Positions 1-8,427 of a stretch of 26,063 nucleotides of DNA are shown piece after piece. How positions within the stretch are numbered: position 1 is the stretch's first letter; the number at the start of each line of letters is the position of its first letter. Made by a program: the position numbers and the translations under genes. This stretch comes from a virus: positions 1 through 26,063 of IMG/VR virus record IMGVR_UViG_3300037635_006284. One strand, 5' to 3'. The notes below the pieces were generated by a model. It saw only the letters and a list, made by a program, of their open reading frames with translations, was not told the origin of the DNA and did not search any database.

Positions 1-321
1 GCTGAAGTTGCTATTACTGGATCAACAATTGGGGATGCTGGTCGAGTTACTATAGTTAGCGATACAGATATCTATATGGAAGCAGGAGTTATAACAGCTC
101 GTAATGCTCCTAACATTAATGATATAGCTGACAATACCCATACCTTTATAACACCACAAGCAGTCTTTACAGGTAACTTACACGTAGCTGGTGACCTTAT
201 AGTTCAAGGTGAGATTATAGCCAATGGTGATATTACAGCTGGAGGCCCTGGTGGAGTATCTCTACTCAAGCATACTCATACTACGATAAAGGAGGGTAAG
301 AAAACCACCCGGCCAAATTAA
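1..321 (+). CDS. Baseplate spike / gpV-gp5-like protein, C-terminal part (5' partial)
   Basis: The frame is open from base 1, so only the last 106 residues are in the window. The visible part has alternating short strands rich in G, V, I and N (around TGNLHVAGDLIVQGEIIANG), the look of the triple-stranded beta-helix that ends phage membrane-piercing spikes. Near the end is an HTH triplet (H-T-H, codons at 271-279). Histidine HxH motifs at this place hold iron in the spike apex of P2 gpV and phi92 gp138, which is known for the family and inferred here. The gene ends in a short basic tail and faces the sheath gene across a terminator. The ATG at 76 is internal and should not be taken as the start. 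Confidence 0.6.
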   Translation, partial: AEVAITGSTIGDAGRVTIVSDTDIYMEAGVITARNAPNINDIADNTHTFITPQAVFTGNLHVAGDLIVQGEIIANGDITAGGPGGVSLLKHTHTTIKEGKKTTRPN

Positions 322-328
322 CAAAAAA

Positions 329-354
329 AAGAGGAGGTCTTTCGACCCCCTCTT
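329..354 (-). terminator. Intrinsic terminator of the terminase-tube-sheath cluster
   Basis: An 11-bp stem (AAGAGGAGGTC / GACCCCCTCTT, one mismatch) with a TTTC loop lies between the convergent spike and sheath genes. Read on the minus strand it is followed by a run of eight T, so it fits best as the terminator of the sheath transcript. On the plus strand the T-tail is poor. Confidence 0.8.
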
Positions 355-373
355 AAAGTTATTTGAAGTATTA

Positions 374-2710
374 TTAACTTCCAATAAGCTCTTCGAAGCT
401 TGCGTCTGTACGAGTAGCGTAGAAGTTAACTAAGATAAACTCTGCAGTACGTACTGGCTTGAGATAAATGTCAACAATAAGCTCATTCTGATCAATTACT
501 TCTGCTGTATTGTTACGATCATCGCAAACAATCATAAAGTCGTAAAGACCATCAGCAGCTTTAACTCGCTCAAAGAACGGTGTCAATGTATTAACAACTC
601 GTGTCCTCGTAAACAATGTATTGTTCTCAAAGAGGAAGAACTGCATCGTCTTCTTAGTAATCTTCTCAAGATATAAGAATGTACGGCGAACGTTAATACG
701 ATCAAATGCACTTGGCTTCCTCAGCAATGTCTTCTGTCCAAAGAATACATTACCTTGATCAGCGAAGTTAGCAATTGGGTTGAGGTTAGCTGTGTAAAGG
801 TCATCACGTTGACGTTGGTTAGGTGTAACAGCGATGTCAGAAGCATCAGTAATAACACCTCTGTTGAATCCAGCAGGTGCACCCCATGGTCCAACAGCAG
901 CATCAGTAGAAGCCATCTTAGCAGCGGCAAATCCAGATGATGGAACCCAAGCATTTAATCCTGTGTAGTTATCAGGAACACTCATCCAGTTAGCATATAC
1001 AGTAGCATAAGACGTATTGGCTAATTCAAACTGATGTCTAATTGCCCAGTAGATGTCTGTATAGAAGTTCTTAGTAGGATCCTTCTGAACTTTGCTATTT
1101 GTACCTGTTACAACTAACTGACGAATTGGATCAGCAATAAATAAGATATCACCACGTCCACCATCTTTGGCAGGTCCTGCAAATGTAGCAAACTTATTGA
1201 AGACATTCATATAAGCAGTACGAGCTTGACCACCACTAGAATCAAGATCAGCCGAAGTTCTCAAAGCCTCAATTTGAGTTGTTGTTTTCGTATCGTCGAA
1301 CCCGGTTGTGGCTGATGAGCTATCCATATACGTATTAATAGTACCGAGACCAGCTTCAGCAATCATACTAATATCAAACTTACGATCGTTACGAATACGA
1401 TCAAGAGCACGATCAAGTTTACCTGGAATATTACCGATTACTTTCGTTGTAAGATCAACATCACCATAAGAACCTAATGGAACGAGACTGTCTGCTTTGT
1501 TAAACCCAAGGGGGAGAGAAGACGTCGCTAAGGAAAGTGTACTCAATCCAGATGCACTTGCTGGGATCGATGATGAATCTACAGCAGCTTTAAGTGCGGT
1601 TGTAAACATACGAACCTTAAACTTAGGTGTACCATCATCTTTAAGCTGTACTCCAGTTGTAGCATCTGATACGAACGGATTAACGATAACATCAATGTTA
1701 CGTGATTTTTCTTCAACAGAATCTAAACTAAAGTTAACCGGTGCACCACCATTGTCTGAATTACGCTGACGGTATTTACCAATAGAGGCATTATAACCTT
1801 CCTCAAGAAGGTAATCGAGTTTATTTGATTCTTTCGAAAAAACTGACTGGCGTAATTTAAATACACCTACATTTAATGCATCGTCAAATTCACGTCCACC
1901 GATATCATAACCTTCAATACGATCTTCCATTACCTGTGAAACCGATCCGTTAGCAGGATTATTACCAAATTCTGGCGTAGCAGTAAGAGAGAACTCAAAC
2001 CGTGATGCTGGTACTTCTGTAAAAGATGATGTACCAGTGGCGGGCGCGCCAGTAGTAACTGAAAATACACTCTGTATAGCCTCAAAATTCGTCGCTGGGT
2101 TTAAAAGAGTATTGTCAGTTAAACCAACATAATATCCATTAAATTGATTATCAACAACTGATTGAGCTTTATTAACAACAATTACTGCCGCACCACTTAA
2201 AGCACCGACAGAATCTAGTGCGAGGCTACTAACAGTTCGACTACCAAAATCAAACAATTGACCATTCTTGAGCTGTAAGTATTGCTCATTAGTAATATCA
2301 AACTGAGTTGGCCGGCCTAAGAGATAAGTTCCTGCACCGGAAAGTTCATATGAAGTTTGAGTGAAGCTGCCCCCTTCATCATAAACCGCAGCTGGGTAAG
2401 CAAGAACACTTACTTTTGAACCAAACCCTTGACCGCTTGCCGCACCATATGGTAAGCGGTTAACTAGCAAAGAGCCGGTAGAGTTTAAAGCAGCGCGTGC
2501 AGAGTGATAAAAATATCTTTCTGCCGGAGTCTTTGGAGTACCGTAGATTTGTTCGAACTCGGAGATATTTCCAAGTCCAATAACTTCATCAGTAGGTCCT
2601 TCGGAAGCGAATCCAGCAATATACGTAGTAGTGCCTGTTTGAGCTGTGCGGAGTGATAAATCACTCTCACGAATCTCGACACCTGGAGATTGAATTGTCC
2701 TATTAGCCAT
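374..2710 (-). CDS. gp18: Tail sheath protein, gp18-like
   Basis: At 778 residues it is longer than T4 gp18 (659). The start MANRTIQSPGVEIRE and the early TTTYIAGFASEGPTDE stretch are typical of contractile-tail sheath N-termini. The C-terminal 100 residues (RTFLYLEKITKK, then FFERVKAADGLYDFMIVCDD and IYLKPVRTAEFILVNF) match the conserved sheath fold that packs against the tube. An upstream in-frame ATG at 2797 would add 29 residues that overlap the tube gene and run through the late promoter, so 2710 is chosen. A CATAAATA box ends 5 bases before this ATG. It is the last gene of the minus-strand late cluster and ends at the terminator at 329-354. The larger middle part probably holds extra surface domains (inference). 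Confidence 0.93.
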   Translation of the reverse strand: MANRTIQSPGVEIRESDLSLRTAQTGTTTYIAGFASEGPTDEVIGLGNISEFEQIYGTPKTPAERYFYHSARAALNSTGSLLVNRLPYGAASGQGFGSKVSVLAYPAAVYDEGGSFTQTSYELSGAGTYLLGRPTQFDITNEQYLQLKNGQLFDFGSRTVSSLALDSVGALSGAAVIVVNKAQSVVDNQFNGYYVGLTDNTLLNPATNFEAIQSVFSVTTGAPATGTSSFTEVPASRFEFSLTATPEFGNNPANGSVSQVMEDRIEGYDIGGREFDDALNVGVFKLRQSVFSKESNKLDYLLEEGYNASIGKYRQRNSDNGGAPVNFSLDSVEEKSRNIDVIVNPFVSDATTGVQLKDDGTPKFKVRMFTTALKAAVDSSSIPASASGLSTLSLATSSLPLGFNKADSLVPLGSYGDVDLTTKVIGNIPGKLDRALDRIRNDRKFDISMIAEAGLGTINTYMDSSSATTGFDDTKTTTQIEALRTSADLDSSGGQARTAYMNVFNKFATFAGPAKDGGRGDILFIADPIRQLVVTGTNSKVQKDPTKNFYTDIYWAIRHQFELANTSYATVYANWMSVPDNYTGLNAWVPSSGFAAAKMASTDAAVGPWGAPAGFNRGVITDASDIAVTPNQRQRDDLYTANLNPIANFADQGNVFFGQKTLLRKPSAFDRINVRRTFLYLEKITKKTMQFFLFENNTLFTRTRVVNTLTPFFERVKAADGLYDFMIVCDDRNNTAEVIDQNELIVDIYLKPVRTAEFILVNFYATRTDASFEELIGS

Positions 2711-2715
2711 AACAT

Positions 2716-2723
2716 TATTTATG
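2716..2723 (-). promoter_or_regulatory. Late promoter box of the sheath gene
   Basis: CATAAATA on the minus strand, a T4-like late -10 element, ends 5 bases before the ATG at 2710. The predicted transcript starts at or next to the start codon. Confidence 0.7.
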
Positions 2724-2756
2724 CTTTTTTGGACAAAAATCTGTAAATTTTTTACC

Positions 2757-3335
2757 TTAGTGGTTAATAAGTTTTGTATGTATTTGAGAGTAGACAAACG
2801 TCATAGAAGATGTAATTTCCTCTGCTGTTCTATAACTATAATTAATACTACCTATTGTAACGGGAAAAGCTTTTGTATATGTAAATTGAATACGTTCGTT
2901 ATTAAACTCATCAAGACCATACAAAGTCATATCTGTTTGATAATTCTTAAAGTCCTCATCTGAAACTAAATCAGATGCATCATATAAGCCTTCTTTCTCA
3001 TCATGCATTAAGTCAAGCCACTTATATAATACCCAATAATTGTTAAATCCATTATCAATCGTAAAGTCAACCGTTACTGGTGGGTATGGCTCCCTAGCGT
3101 GTGTTGAGTTATATAGATTAGATCCACCATATCTAATTTGTAATGCAGGTACATCTAGTTCTGGTACAACAGCACCATAGACAGAAAACTGAAATGCATC
3201 TTCATTAACGTTGTAGGTCTGCCTATCAGTTTTTGAATCTATTTTACGTAAAGCTGGGGGTAATGAAAAGACAAGCTTAAACTTATCTGTTCTGCTTTTA
3301 TTAAGAAAGGATTGGTCGTTTTGATTTACAGCCAT
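2757..3335 (-). CDS. gp19: Tail tube protein, gp19-like
   Basis: At 192 residues it is slightly longer than T4 gp19 (163). The pattern of short strands, the FKLVFSLPPALRK start and the C-terminal ITSSMTFVYSQI strand fit the tube-protein fold of contractile tails. The position between terminase and sheath genes supports the call. It could instead be a tube-initiator paralogue (gp54/gp48 type), which shares the fold, but length and neighbours favour the tube. It has its own late box, which abuts the terminase stop codon. The gene lies upstream of the sheath, whereas in T4 the tube gene follows the sheath gene. Confidence 0.75.
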   Translation of the reverse strand: MAVNQNDQSFLNKSRTDKFKLVFSLPPALRKIDSKTDRQTYNVNEDAFQFSVYGAVVPELDVPALQIRYGGSNLYNSTHAREPYPPVTVDFTIDNGFNNYWVLYKWLDLMHDEKEGLYDASDLVSDEDFKNYQTDMTLYGLDEFNNERIQFTYTKAFPVTIGSINYSYRTAEEITSSMTFVYSQIHTKLINH

Positions 3336-3340
3336 ACTGT

Positions 3341-3348
3341 TATTTAAT
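3341..3348 (-). promoter_or_regulatory. Late promoter box of the tube gene
   Basis: ATTAAATA on the minus strand ends 5 bases before the ATG at 3335. It lies directly against the terminase stop codon at 3349-3351. Confidence 0.65.
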
Positions 3349-5052
3349 CTATAGTTGTGTGAACCCTTGATCTATTAGATCATAATAATCATCACCCATA
3401 TCGTTATCATCACTATTTGCCATGCCCCAATAAACAGGATTAAGATCTGGACTACCACCAGTTACTTCATTATCTGTATATATTGATGTTGGATCCTCAA
3501 ATAACGATATACCAAAGTCTAAAGGCTCAATAGTCTTTGGGCGACCAGTATCATCTTTCTCTATAATCTCAAAATATTGCTCACATATTTCGTTATCTAG
3601 AACATAATAACCATACATCAAAGCCATTACTAAATCATCATGACAACCATGTCTAGCCTTCCAAGTGCCATTAGGATACCGAACAAAGTTGCGGAGCTCT
3701 TCTAATGTCTCAGCATCTCGCATCACTATTGATTTAAGATCATTCATCCAATAGCGCATATTAATAATACCTCTATGCTTTGTATTAGTATGAGCAATCA
3801 TACCTTGCATGCGCTTTTTCCTGTGAGCAGCTCTATTACCATATGATACTAATTTAGGGTAACCCATATCATGCGCCAAGCGATCAACAACTTGAGCACC
3901 ACAATTGTTACGTTCTACTAACGCAAGTGGGGATCCGTAGTTGCGTAGTATCTTAAAGACTTTGTTACTAAACTCCATTGGAGATATTTTATTGTTACGA
4001 TAGACTGCTACTTGCCTTACTTCAGCTGGATCAGTAACGTCAAGCATTTGAATAATAGAACTATCCTTTCCTACACCCTCTGCTGTATCAACACCAGCAG
4101 CATATATTCTACCCTCTTGAGCTTCCTCCCATACTTTATAGCATCCATCATCTAATGTAACTGCTGGGTCACATATTTGACGCTCCATCATTTCGTATAA
4201 AGCGTCATCGATTGAAGCTTCACCAGAGTTAATCCATTCGCAACAGAACTCTTGACGCCACGCTTCGGCTGAACCAATCGTTAACTTTGTACTGTCAGCC
4301 CATTTCTCATCACGACCTGGCACTTCATTCCACAATATTTTTCCATATGCCCACCCATTCTCTCCTGTCTCAGCACCATTATATAATCTATAGAAAAGAT
4401 TCTGAGTACCATTAGCAGTTGAACATACAAATGCTTTAGATTTCTTAGATGAAGAGATAATTGGAAAGACAGATTTCCAAAACTCATCAACCAGATGAGG
4501 TTCAATGAAGGCCATCTCATCAATTACTAAACAATTTACAGACTGACCTCGAGCAGCTGTACCTGTAGTAGTCGTAATACCAATACGAGAACCATTTTCT
4601 AGAGTCATAGACGTCTTCGCATATTCTTTAACTGGTGACTTAAGCCAATTGGGCAGCTCTTCATAGGCCATTCTAACTCGTGAAAAGATTTCAATAGCAG
4701 TGGCTTCTTTGTTCGCGACGAGCAGAATGCGCTGATCTTTTAGGAAGATAGCTTGCCATAAAAGATAAATTGTCATCAAAGTAGACTTACCAATCTGACG
4801 TGATGCTAATAAAATATAGAAGCGATTATCTCTCATCGCCCTTAGAGCCTTCTTTTGAGCCGGATATAGTTTAATTTTTTCTTTACCTGAATCCAAATTA
4901 ACAATATGGAAAAAATTCTCAGCAAAATATAAGATATTGTTTTGAGCTTTCTTAAGAGCTTTAACTTTATCTGGTGTATATTCTCCTTGCCAATTCCTAT
5001 TAGGTAAATTATCATTACCCATATAGTACATACCTGTATCTTTTTTAGCCAT
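3349..5052 (-). CDS. terL: Terminase large subunit, gp17-like
   Basis: This is the 567-residue packaging motor, an ATPase joined to a headful nuclease. Visible motifs in order are Walker A SRQIGKST (residues 84-91), Walker B CLVIDEMAF with the DE pair at about 178-179, and the coupling motif VCSTANG (209-215). The RNase H-like nuclease acids are at D322 (GVDTAEG), E380 (LVERNN) and D472/D473 (GCHDDLVMAL). This is the full T4 gp17 set, and nothing essential is missing. The C-terminus is acidic (SDDNDMGDDYYDLID). A late-type ATTAAATA box ends 10 bases before the ATG, looser than at other late genes. It is the first gene of the minus-strand late cluster and is divergent from the gene at 5131. 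Confidence 0.97.
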   Translation of the reverse strand: MAKKDTGMYYMGNDNLPNRNWQGEYTPDKVKALKKAQNNILYFAENFFHIVNLDSGKEKIKLYPAQKKALRAMRDNRFYILLASRQIGKSTLMTIYLLWQAIFLKDQRILLVANKEATAIEIFSRVRMAYEELPNWLKSPVKEYAKTSMTLENGSRIGITTTTGTAARGQSVNCLVIDEMAFIEPHLVDEFWKSVFPIISSSKKSKAFVCSTANGTQNLFYRLYNGAETGENGWAYGKILWNEVPGRDEKWADSTKLTIGSAEAWRQEFCCEWINSGEASIDDALYEMMERQICDPAVTLDDGCYKVWEEAQEGRIYAAGVDTAEGVGKDSSIIQMLDVTDPAEVRQVAVYRNNKISPMEFSNKVFKILRNYGSPLALVERNNCGAQVVDRLAHDMGYPKLVSYGNRAAHRKKRMQGMIAHTNTKHRGIINMRYWMNDLKSIVMRDAETLEELRNFVRYPNGTWKARHGCHDDLVMALMYGYYVLDNEICEQYFEIIEKDDTGRPKTIEPLDFGISLFEDPTSIYTDNEVTGGSPDLNPVYWGMANSDDNDMGDDYYDLIDQGFTQL

Positions 5053-5062
5053 AGACTAGACA

Positions 5063-5070
5063 TATTTAAT
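5063..5070 (-). promoter_or_regulatory. Late promoter box of the terminase gene
   Basis: ATTAAATA on the minus strand, 10 bases before the ATG at 5052. It is part of a divergent late promoter pair with 5118-5125. Confidence 0.5.
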
Positions 5071-5117
5071 CTCAAACTTTTATTTTACAACTATTACTTG
5101 TTTTAAGTAACGTTTGA

Positions 5118-5125
5118 CATAAATA
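5118..5125 (+). promoter_or_regulatory. Late promoter box of the acidic repeat protein gene
   Basis: CATAAATA (within TTTGACATAAATATTAGC) ends 5 bases before the ATG at 5131, the same spacing as at the sheath and fibre genes. Confidence 0.7.
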
Positions 5126-5130
5126 TTAGC

Positions 5131-6108
5131 ATGGCTAAAAAGAACGACCTTACGGATCTCGGCGAGGTTTATGGTAACCTTGGTAATGAGGCTGCTGTTG
5201 TTGCTGAGAATTTAGAAGCGCAAACAGTTGGCGATACAAACGCCAATACAGGTAATGCAGATATTCAACCAGGAGGCCCAACGAAAGAAGGTGGGTTTGA
5301 AGAATCAGAAGTTGATATTAAAAAGGTAGGAGACAAAAATCCATACAATGTAAAAGGACTTTCTTATGGAGATGATAACTGTCCCACTCTTGAGACGGAG
5401 CAACCGAAAGAGCAAGAGGCTGGAGAAAAGAAAGATGATCCAGAGAGTTCAACAGAAGAAGATGAAGAAGAAAGTTCAGCAGAAGTACTTGAAATTGCGC
5501 GGGAGGGACTAAATAAATATATGGCCAATAAATCTATTTTTGATGAACTCTATGCCAAAGTCATTAACGAAGACTTCGGAATGGAAGAAGTTGACGACCT
5601 TGATGCTCTCGGTATTGAAGATGCAACTCCTGATGAGGATCTTGCTGACGAAGGTGACGATGCAGAAGAGGAAGTAACAATTACACTTGATAAAGAACTT
5701 GCACAACACCTTTGTGATATTCTTAAAGCTGCATGCGGAGAAGAAGTTGACGACGATGCTGATGAAGCTGCTGATGATACGGAAGCTGATGATGCAGAGC
5801 CTGAAGACTATGAGATGGGTATGGAAGCGGAAGAAGATAACGAAGGTGAGCCTACTGCTTTCAATACTCATTACAATGATGGAAAGAGTAATAAAGTCGG
5901 TAACACTGGAGAAGGCTTCGGACAACCTAAAGTTCAGCCAATGAACAAAGTACATCACAAGCCAGCTGCTGGACCTTCTGACAAGGGAGGCGAGCCTAAG
6001 TCTCATTCCGGAAGTTATAATGATGGAAAAAATAACAAAGTTGGTAATCAGGGCGATGGTTTCGGCCAGCCTAAGGTAGAGCCAATGAACAAAGCTGTTA
6101 AGGCATAA
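5131..6108 (+). CDS. Very acidic virion-type protein with two 26-residue C-terminal repeats
   Basis: The product has 325 residues and I do not recognise its family. The middle (roughly residues 90-240) is extremely rich in D and E. It is broken by a more ordinary helical segment with ILEIAREGLNKYM-like character and by a short ITLDKELAQHLCDILKAACG helix. The C-terminus carries two copies of a 26-residue unit (residues 248-273 and 296-321) beginning YNDGK and ending PMNK, with 22 of 26 positions identical, separated by a K/G/S/P-rich linker. A late promoter and its place between terminase and neck genes suggest a virion or head-assembly role, for example a scaffold or DNA-mimic protein. That is inference. 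It ends at a strong terminator. Confidence 0.85.
   Translation: MAKKNDLTDLGEVYGNLGNEAAVVAENLEAQTVGDTNANTGNADIQPGGPTKEGGFEESEVDIKKVGDKNPYNVKGLSYGDDNCPTLETEQPKEQEAGEKKDDPESSTEEDEEESSAEVLEIAREGLNKYMANKSIFDELYAKVINEDFGMEEVDDLDALGIEDATPDEDLADEGDDAEEEVTITLDKELAQHLCDILKAACGEEVDDDADEAADDTEADDAEPEDYEMGMEAEEDNEGEPTAFNTHYNDGKSNKVGNTGEGFGQPKVQPMNKVHHKPAAGPSDKGGEPKSHSGSYNDGKNNKVGNQGDGFGQPKVEPMNKAVKA
5872..6093 (+). repeat. Two copies of a 78-bp coding repeat
   Basis: Bases 5872-5949 and 6016-6093 encode near-identical 26-residue units (shared core NKVGN and GFGQPKV), 66 bases apart. The two copies differ at four residues (S/N, T/Q, E/D, Q/E), all conservative. Confidence 0.85.
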
Positions 6109-6131
6109 TTAACTCTAGCATATAATTTAAG

Positions 6132-6161
6132 AGACTCGTGCTTAAGCACGAGTCTTTTTTT
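6132..6161 (+). terminator. Intrinsic terminator after the acidic repeat protein
   Basis: A perfect 10-bp stem AGACTCGTGC / GCACGAGTCT with a TTAA loop is followed by seven T. It separates the acidic-protein transcript from the late promoter at 6180. Confidence 0.92.
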
Positions 6162-6179
6162 GTATATTGATACAACTAG

Positions 6180-6187
6180 CATAAATA
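6180..6187 (+). promoter_or_regulatory. Late promoter box of the 6193 gene
   Basis: CATAAATA ends 5 bases before the ATG at 6193. It also decides that start over the upstream TTG at 6160, which lies in the terminator T-run. Confidence 0.7.
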
Positions 6188-6192
6188 TATAC

Positions 6193-6546
6193 ATGCAGAC
6201 ATTCAAGGAGTACTATCAGGGTAATCAAATGATGAATGCTAATGCTACATCTGCACGTAAGGGTGGTAAAAGTATTATGCGCTCTGGTCGTAAACATGAG
6301 AATCTAACAAGAAAAGAATATGGTCATAAATGTCCTCATGTTAGAAACCTTATAAACGGTGGTGCTGGTTCAATCAATCTATTAGGACAACCTCTTACGA
6401 ATTCTTTACAGATGTATGGTATGGAGTTTGAGCCAGGTACAGTAAAGGGTATCGGTAACTCTGGTGTAGAGATCGAAATGTTTGAGAATGAAGAAGGTCA
6501 CCCACAAGCTATTCTTCGCAAAAAAAATAAAATAAATGGCTTGTAA
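6193..6546 (+). CDS. Late protein of unknown function, upstream of the neck gene
   Basis: The product has 117 residues and its family is not recognised. The N-terminal half is basic (SARKGGKSIMRSGRKHENLTRKEYGHKC) and suggests contact with nucleic acid or an acidic partner. The C-terminal half has short strands and a GIGNSGVEIEMFENEEG stretch. The ATG at 6193 is chosen because a late box sits 5 bases upstream. Its end overlaps the start of the gp14-like gene by 11 bases, so the two are translated from one late transcript, which points to a head, neck or tail role (inference). Confidence 0.8.
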   Translation: MQTFKEYYQGNQMMNANATSARKGGKSIMRSGRKHENLTRKEYGHKCPHVRNLINGGAGSINLLGQPLTNSLQMYGMEFEPGTVKGIGNSGVEIEMFENEEGHPQAILRKKNKINGL

Positions 6547-7306
6547 TACTAACAGATTAAACTGCTCACCAGAAGAGGTGATGATGGCCGCTAGCTTACC
6601 TTGCGGTGAGTTAGTGAATGCAGATAATTTACAGGCCGAACAACTAGTATATGATTTAGCCTATCGTGATTTGATTAACAATCATGGTATTAATATTAAC
6701 TATTATATTAAACCGTTTAGTTTATCTGCTGCTAATATGCTATATGGTGAGGAGCCCACAGCAGTATTCGAAGCTGCATCTGGTATGCAGATGTATGTAG
6801 AGCTTTCTCAAGACGCATTAGCGCTTACACAATTTGGCTTTGATCCTGGTGATGAATTCACTGGCTTTTTACACATTGAGACATTCCGTAGTGTGATGAG
6901 TGGTAGTGATTCGTACACTACTTTAGAGGACGTTGAGCCTAAATCAGGTGATCTGGTTGAAGTGACTGGTTTAGGTTGTGATAGACCAGGAGGTCGTTCT
7001 GCTAATATATATGAGATTACAGAGCGTAGGGATGAAGATATAGCCACTATCAATCCTATACTAGGCCATTATGTATATCGTATAAGGGCTAAGAGATTTG
7101 AGTACTCATTCGAGCCTAATGCACCTCAAGAAGCTAAAAACGAGCAAGTATATGATGATTCAAAGTTTGGCACTCTCAGTACTAATATTAGTGAGGATAG
7201 TGTATCAGATGCTAAGACTTACAATTGGGACGTTGATGAAGATTCGAAAGAAAACGTTTACGATATGGATGTAAATGATAATGACATCTACGGTTCTTAT
7301 TATTAA
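6536..7306 (+). CDS. gp14: Neck protein, gp14-like (head-tail connector)
   Basis: The product has 256 residues, exactly the length of T4 gp14. It follows the same order of features: a QLVYDLAYRDLINNHGININYY segment, a YGEEPTAVFEAA helix, a FGFDPGDEFTGFLHIETF strand pair, an EPKSGDLVEV motif (T4 has a similar EPKEGDLIYF), then INPILGHYVYRIRAKRFEYS before an acidic, low-complexity tail. In T4, gp13 and gp14 complete the filled head and join it to the tail. The match is from remembered family features, not a search. It overlaps the upstream late gene by 11 bases and ends at a bidirectional terminator. Confidence 0.65.
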   Translation: MACNTNRLNCSPEEVMMAASLPCGELVNADNLQAEQLVYDLAYRDLINNHGININYYIKPFSLSAANMLYGEEPTAVFEAASGMQMYVELSQDALALTQFGFDPGDEFTGFLHIETFRSVMSGSDSYTTLEDVEPKSGDLVEVTGLGCDRPGGRSANIYEITERRDEDIATINPILGHYVYRIRAKRFEYSFEPNAPQEAKNEQVYDDSKFGTLSTNISEDSVSDAKTYNWDVDEDSKENVYDMDVNDNDIYGSYY

Positions 7307-7310
7307 TAAA

Positions 7311-7340
7311 AAAAAGCCAGGAGTTAACTCCTGGCTTTTT
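7311..7340. terminator. Bidirectional terminator between convergent genes
   Basis: A perfect 13-bp stem (AAAAAGCCAGGAG / CTCCTGGCTTTTT) around a TTAA loop, with A-run and T-run flanks. It serves both the neck gene (+) and the glycosyltransferase gene (-). Confidence 0.93.
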
Positions 7341-7356
7341 ATCCATAGGCTACTAA

Positions 7357-8385
7357 TTATTTCTTCTTACGATTTTTCTTATTTGTATCACGTTTAGCAG
7401 CACTTGGTGGAGTCTCACTAGTTACTGATTGTTCTTGGACTGGTGCTTGTTGTTCTGGTTGTTCTGGTTGTTTGGGTTGTTGTAAGAGCGATCCGACAAT
7501 CCCATTCACATCAAACATCTGCGATACATCATCATACGGACACTCATGTATAGCGCCTGTAAAGTTATAATCATATAAGTATGAGTCAATAGTACCCTTA
7601 GGAAATTCAACTGGTGCTTTAATATTGGTATGAATATCATAACCAAACACTTCTGGCTGTGTAGCTACCCAAACCACTGTTGATGGTTTACCCATAGCAG
7701 CAGCAGCATGTTGGAAAGAAGAATCAACAAACAAGCAGCGATCAGCAAAACGAATCATATTAAACAGATTCTTCTTAGGCACAACCTTTTCGTATCTAAT
7801 TACATCGTTCAACTTATGGTGGAAGTCATAGCAAATGTGAATAATTTGATAATGTTCTTTTAGTTGGTTAACTAATTCTTGAGCAACCTGTGGATGAATA
7901 TCACGCGACCATGAATATGGATCAGCTTGATGTTCTTTACCTGGACCTCCAAATGGTTGGAAGAGTAATATTGGTTTCTGTTTAGGAATCTGCGCTAATT
8001 CCGGATCTATATATCCTGTCTCACGCATATTCATTGGTAAATTAGGCACTTCTCCTTTGTAATTAATACCTATCATCTCACACCAGCTAATTATAAGATG
8101 CTTCTGTTTCTTAATATGGGATGTTTGCTTATATGGCTCTTGAGAAAATACCACCGTATCCTTACCATAGACATAATCTTCATAGAAGTATGGTACATTA
8201 CCTAATCGATATACTCTCTCAATATCCTTGTTGCCGAGAAAGATCTCGGGCCAAGCACACACTACAATAATTTTAGTAGTTGGATGGTTATTCTTATATG
8301 CCTTTACCACCGCGGTGGAACAAATATGTTTACCGATCCCTCCTTCGATGTTAAAGACTGCAAATTCTGGACTTTGTTCGCTCAT
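7357..8385 (-). CDS. GT9/heptosyltransferase-like glycosyltransferase
   Basis: The product has 342 residues. The N-terminal NIEGGIGKHICSTAVVKAYK segment resembles the GGxGD...T/S...ALK start of the heptosyltransferase (GT9, GT-B fold) family. The C-terminal FVDSSFQHAAAAMGKPSTV followed by ATQPEVFGY resembles the family's donor-binding D-S-xxxHxAAAxGKP...fG region. A sugar-transfer role on a phage or host glycan is inferred; donor and acceptor are unknown. The last 45 residues form a P/Q/E-rich linker with PEQ repeats and a lysine-rich end (KKNRKKK). An ATG at 8421 is possible, but a TATAAATT box lies between it and the ATG at 8385, so 8385 is preferred. Late expression is inferred. Confidence 0.75.
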   Translation of the reverse strand: MSEQSPEFAVFNIEGGIGKHICSTAVVKAYKNNHPTTKIIVVCAWPEIFLGNKDIERVYRLGNVPYFYEDYVYGKDTVVFSQEPYKQTSHIKKQKHLIISWCEMIGINYKGEVPNLPMNMRETGYIDPELAQIPKQKPILLFQPFGGPGKEHQADPYSWSRDIHPQVAQELVNQLKEHYQIIHICYDFHHKLNDVIRYEKVVPKKNLFNMIRFADRCLFVDSSFQHAAAAMGKPSTVVWVATQPEVFGYDIHTNIKAPVEFPKGTIDSYLYDYNFTGAIHECPYDDVSQMFDVNGIVGSLLQQPKQPEQPEQQAPVQEQSVTSETPPSAAKRDTNKKNRKKK

Positions 8386-8393
8386 TACACAAT

Positions 8394-8401
8394 AATTTAT
8401 A
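8394..8401 (-). promoter_or_regulatory. Late-type box of the GT9-like gene
   Basis: TATAAATT on the minus strand ends 8 bases before the ATG at 8385. It is a weaker match than the CATAAATA boxes. Confidence 0.45.
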
Positions 8402-8427
8402 TTGAGTCGAGCAAAAATCAATACCTA

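Noticed and set aside
721-1769. Several open frames of 60-90 codons inside the sheath gene on both strands.
   Set aside because: They are shadows of the sheath reading frame with no start context and low-complexity products.
2711-2797. 29-residue N-terminal extension of the sheath protein.
   Set aside because: It overlaps the tube gene end, includes the late promoter box, and the family start is at MANRT.
6160-6192. TTG start for the 6193 gene.
   Set aside because: It lies in the T-run of the terminator and upstream of the late box.
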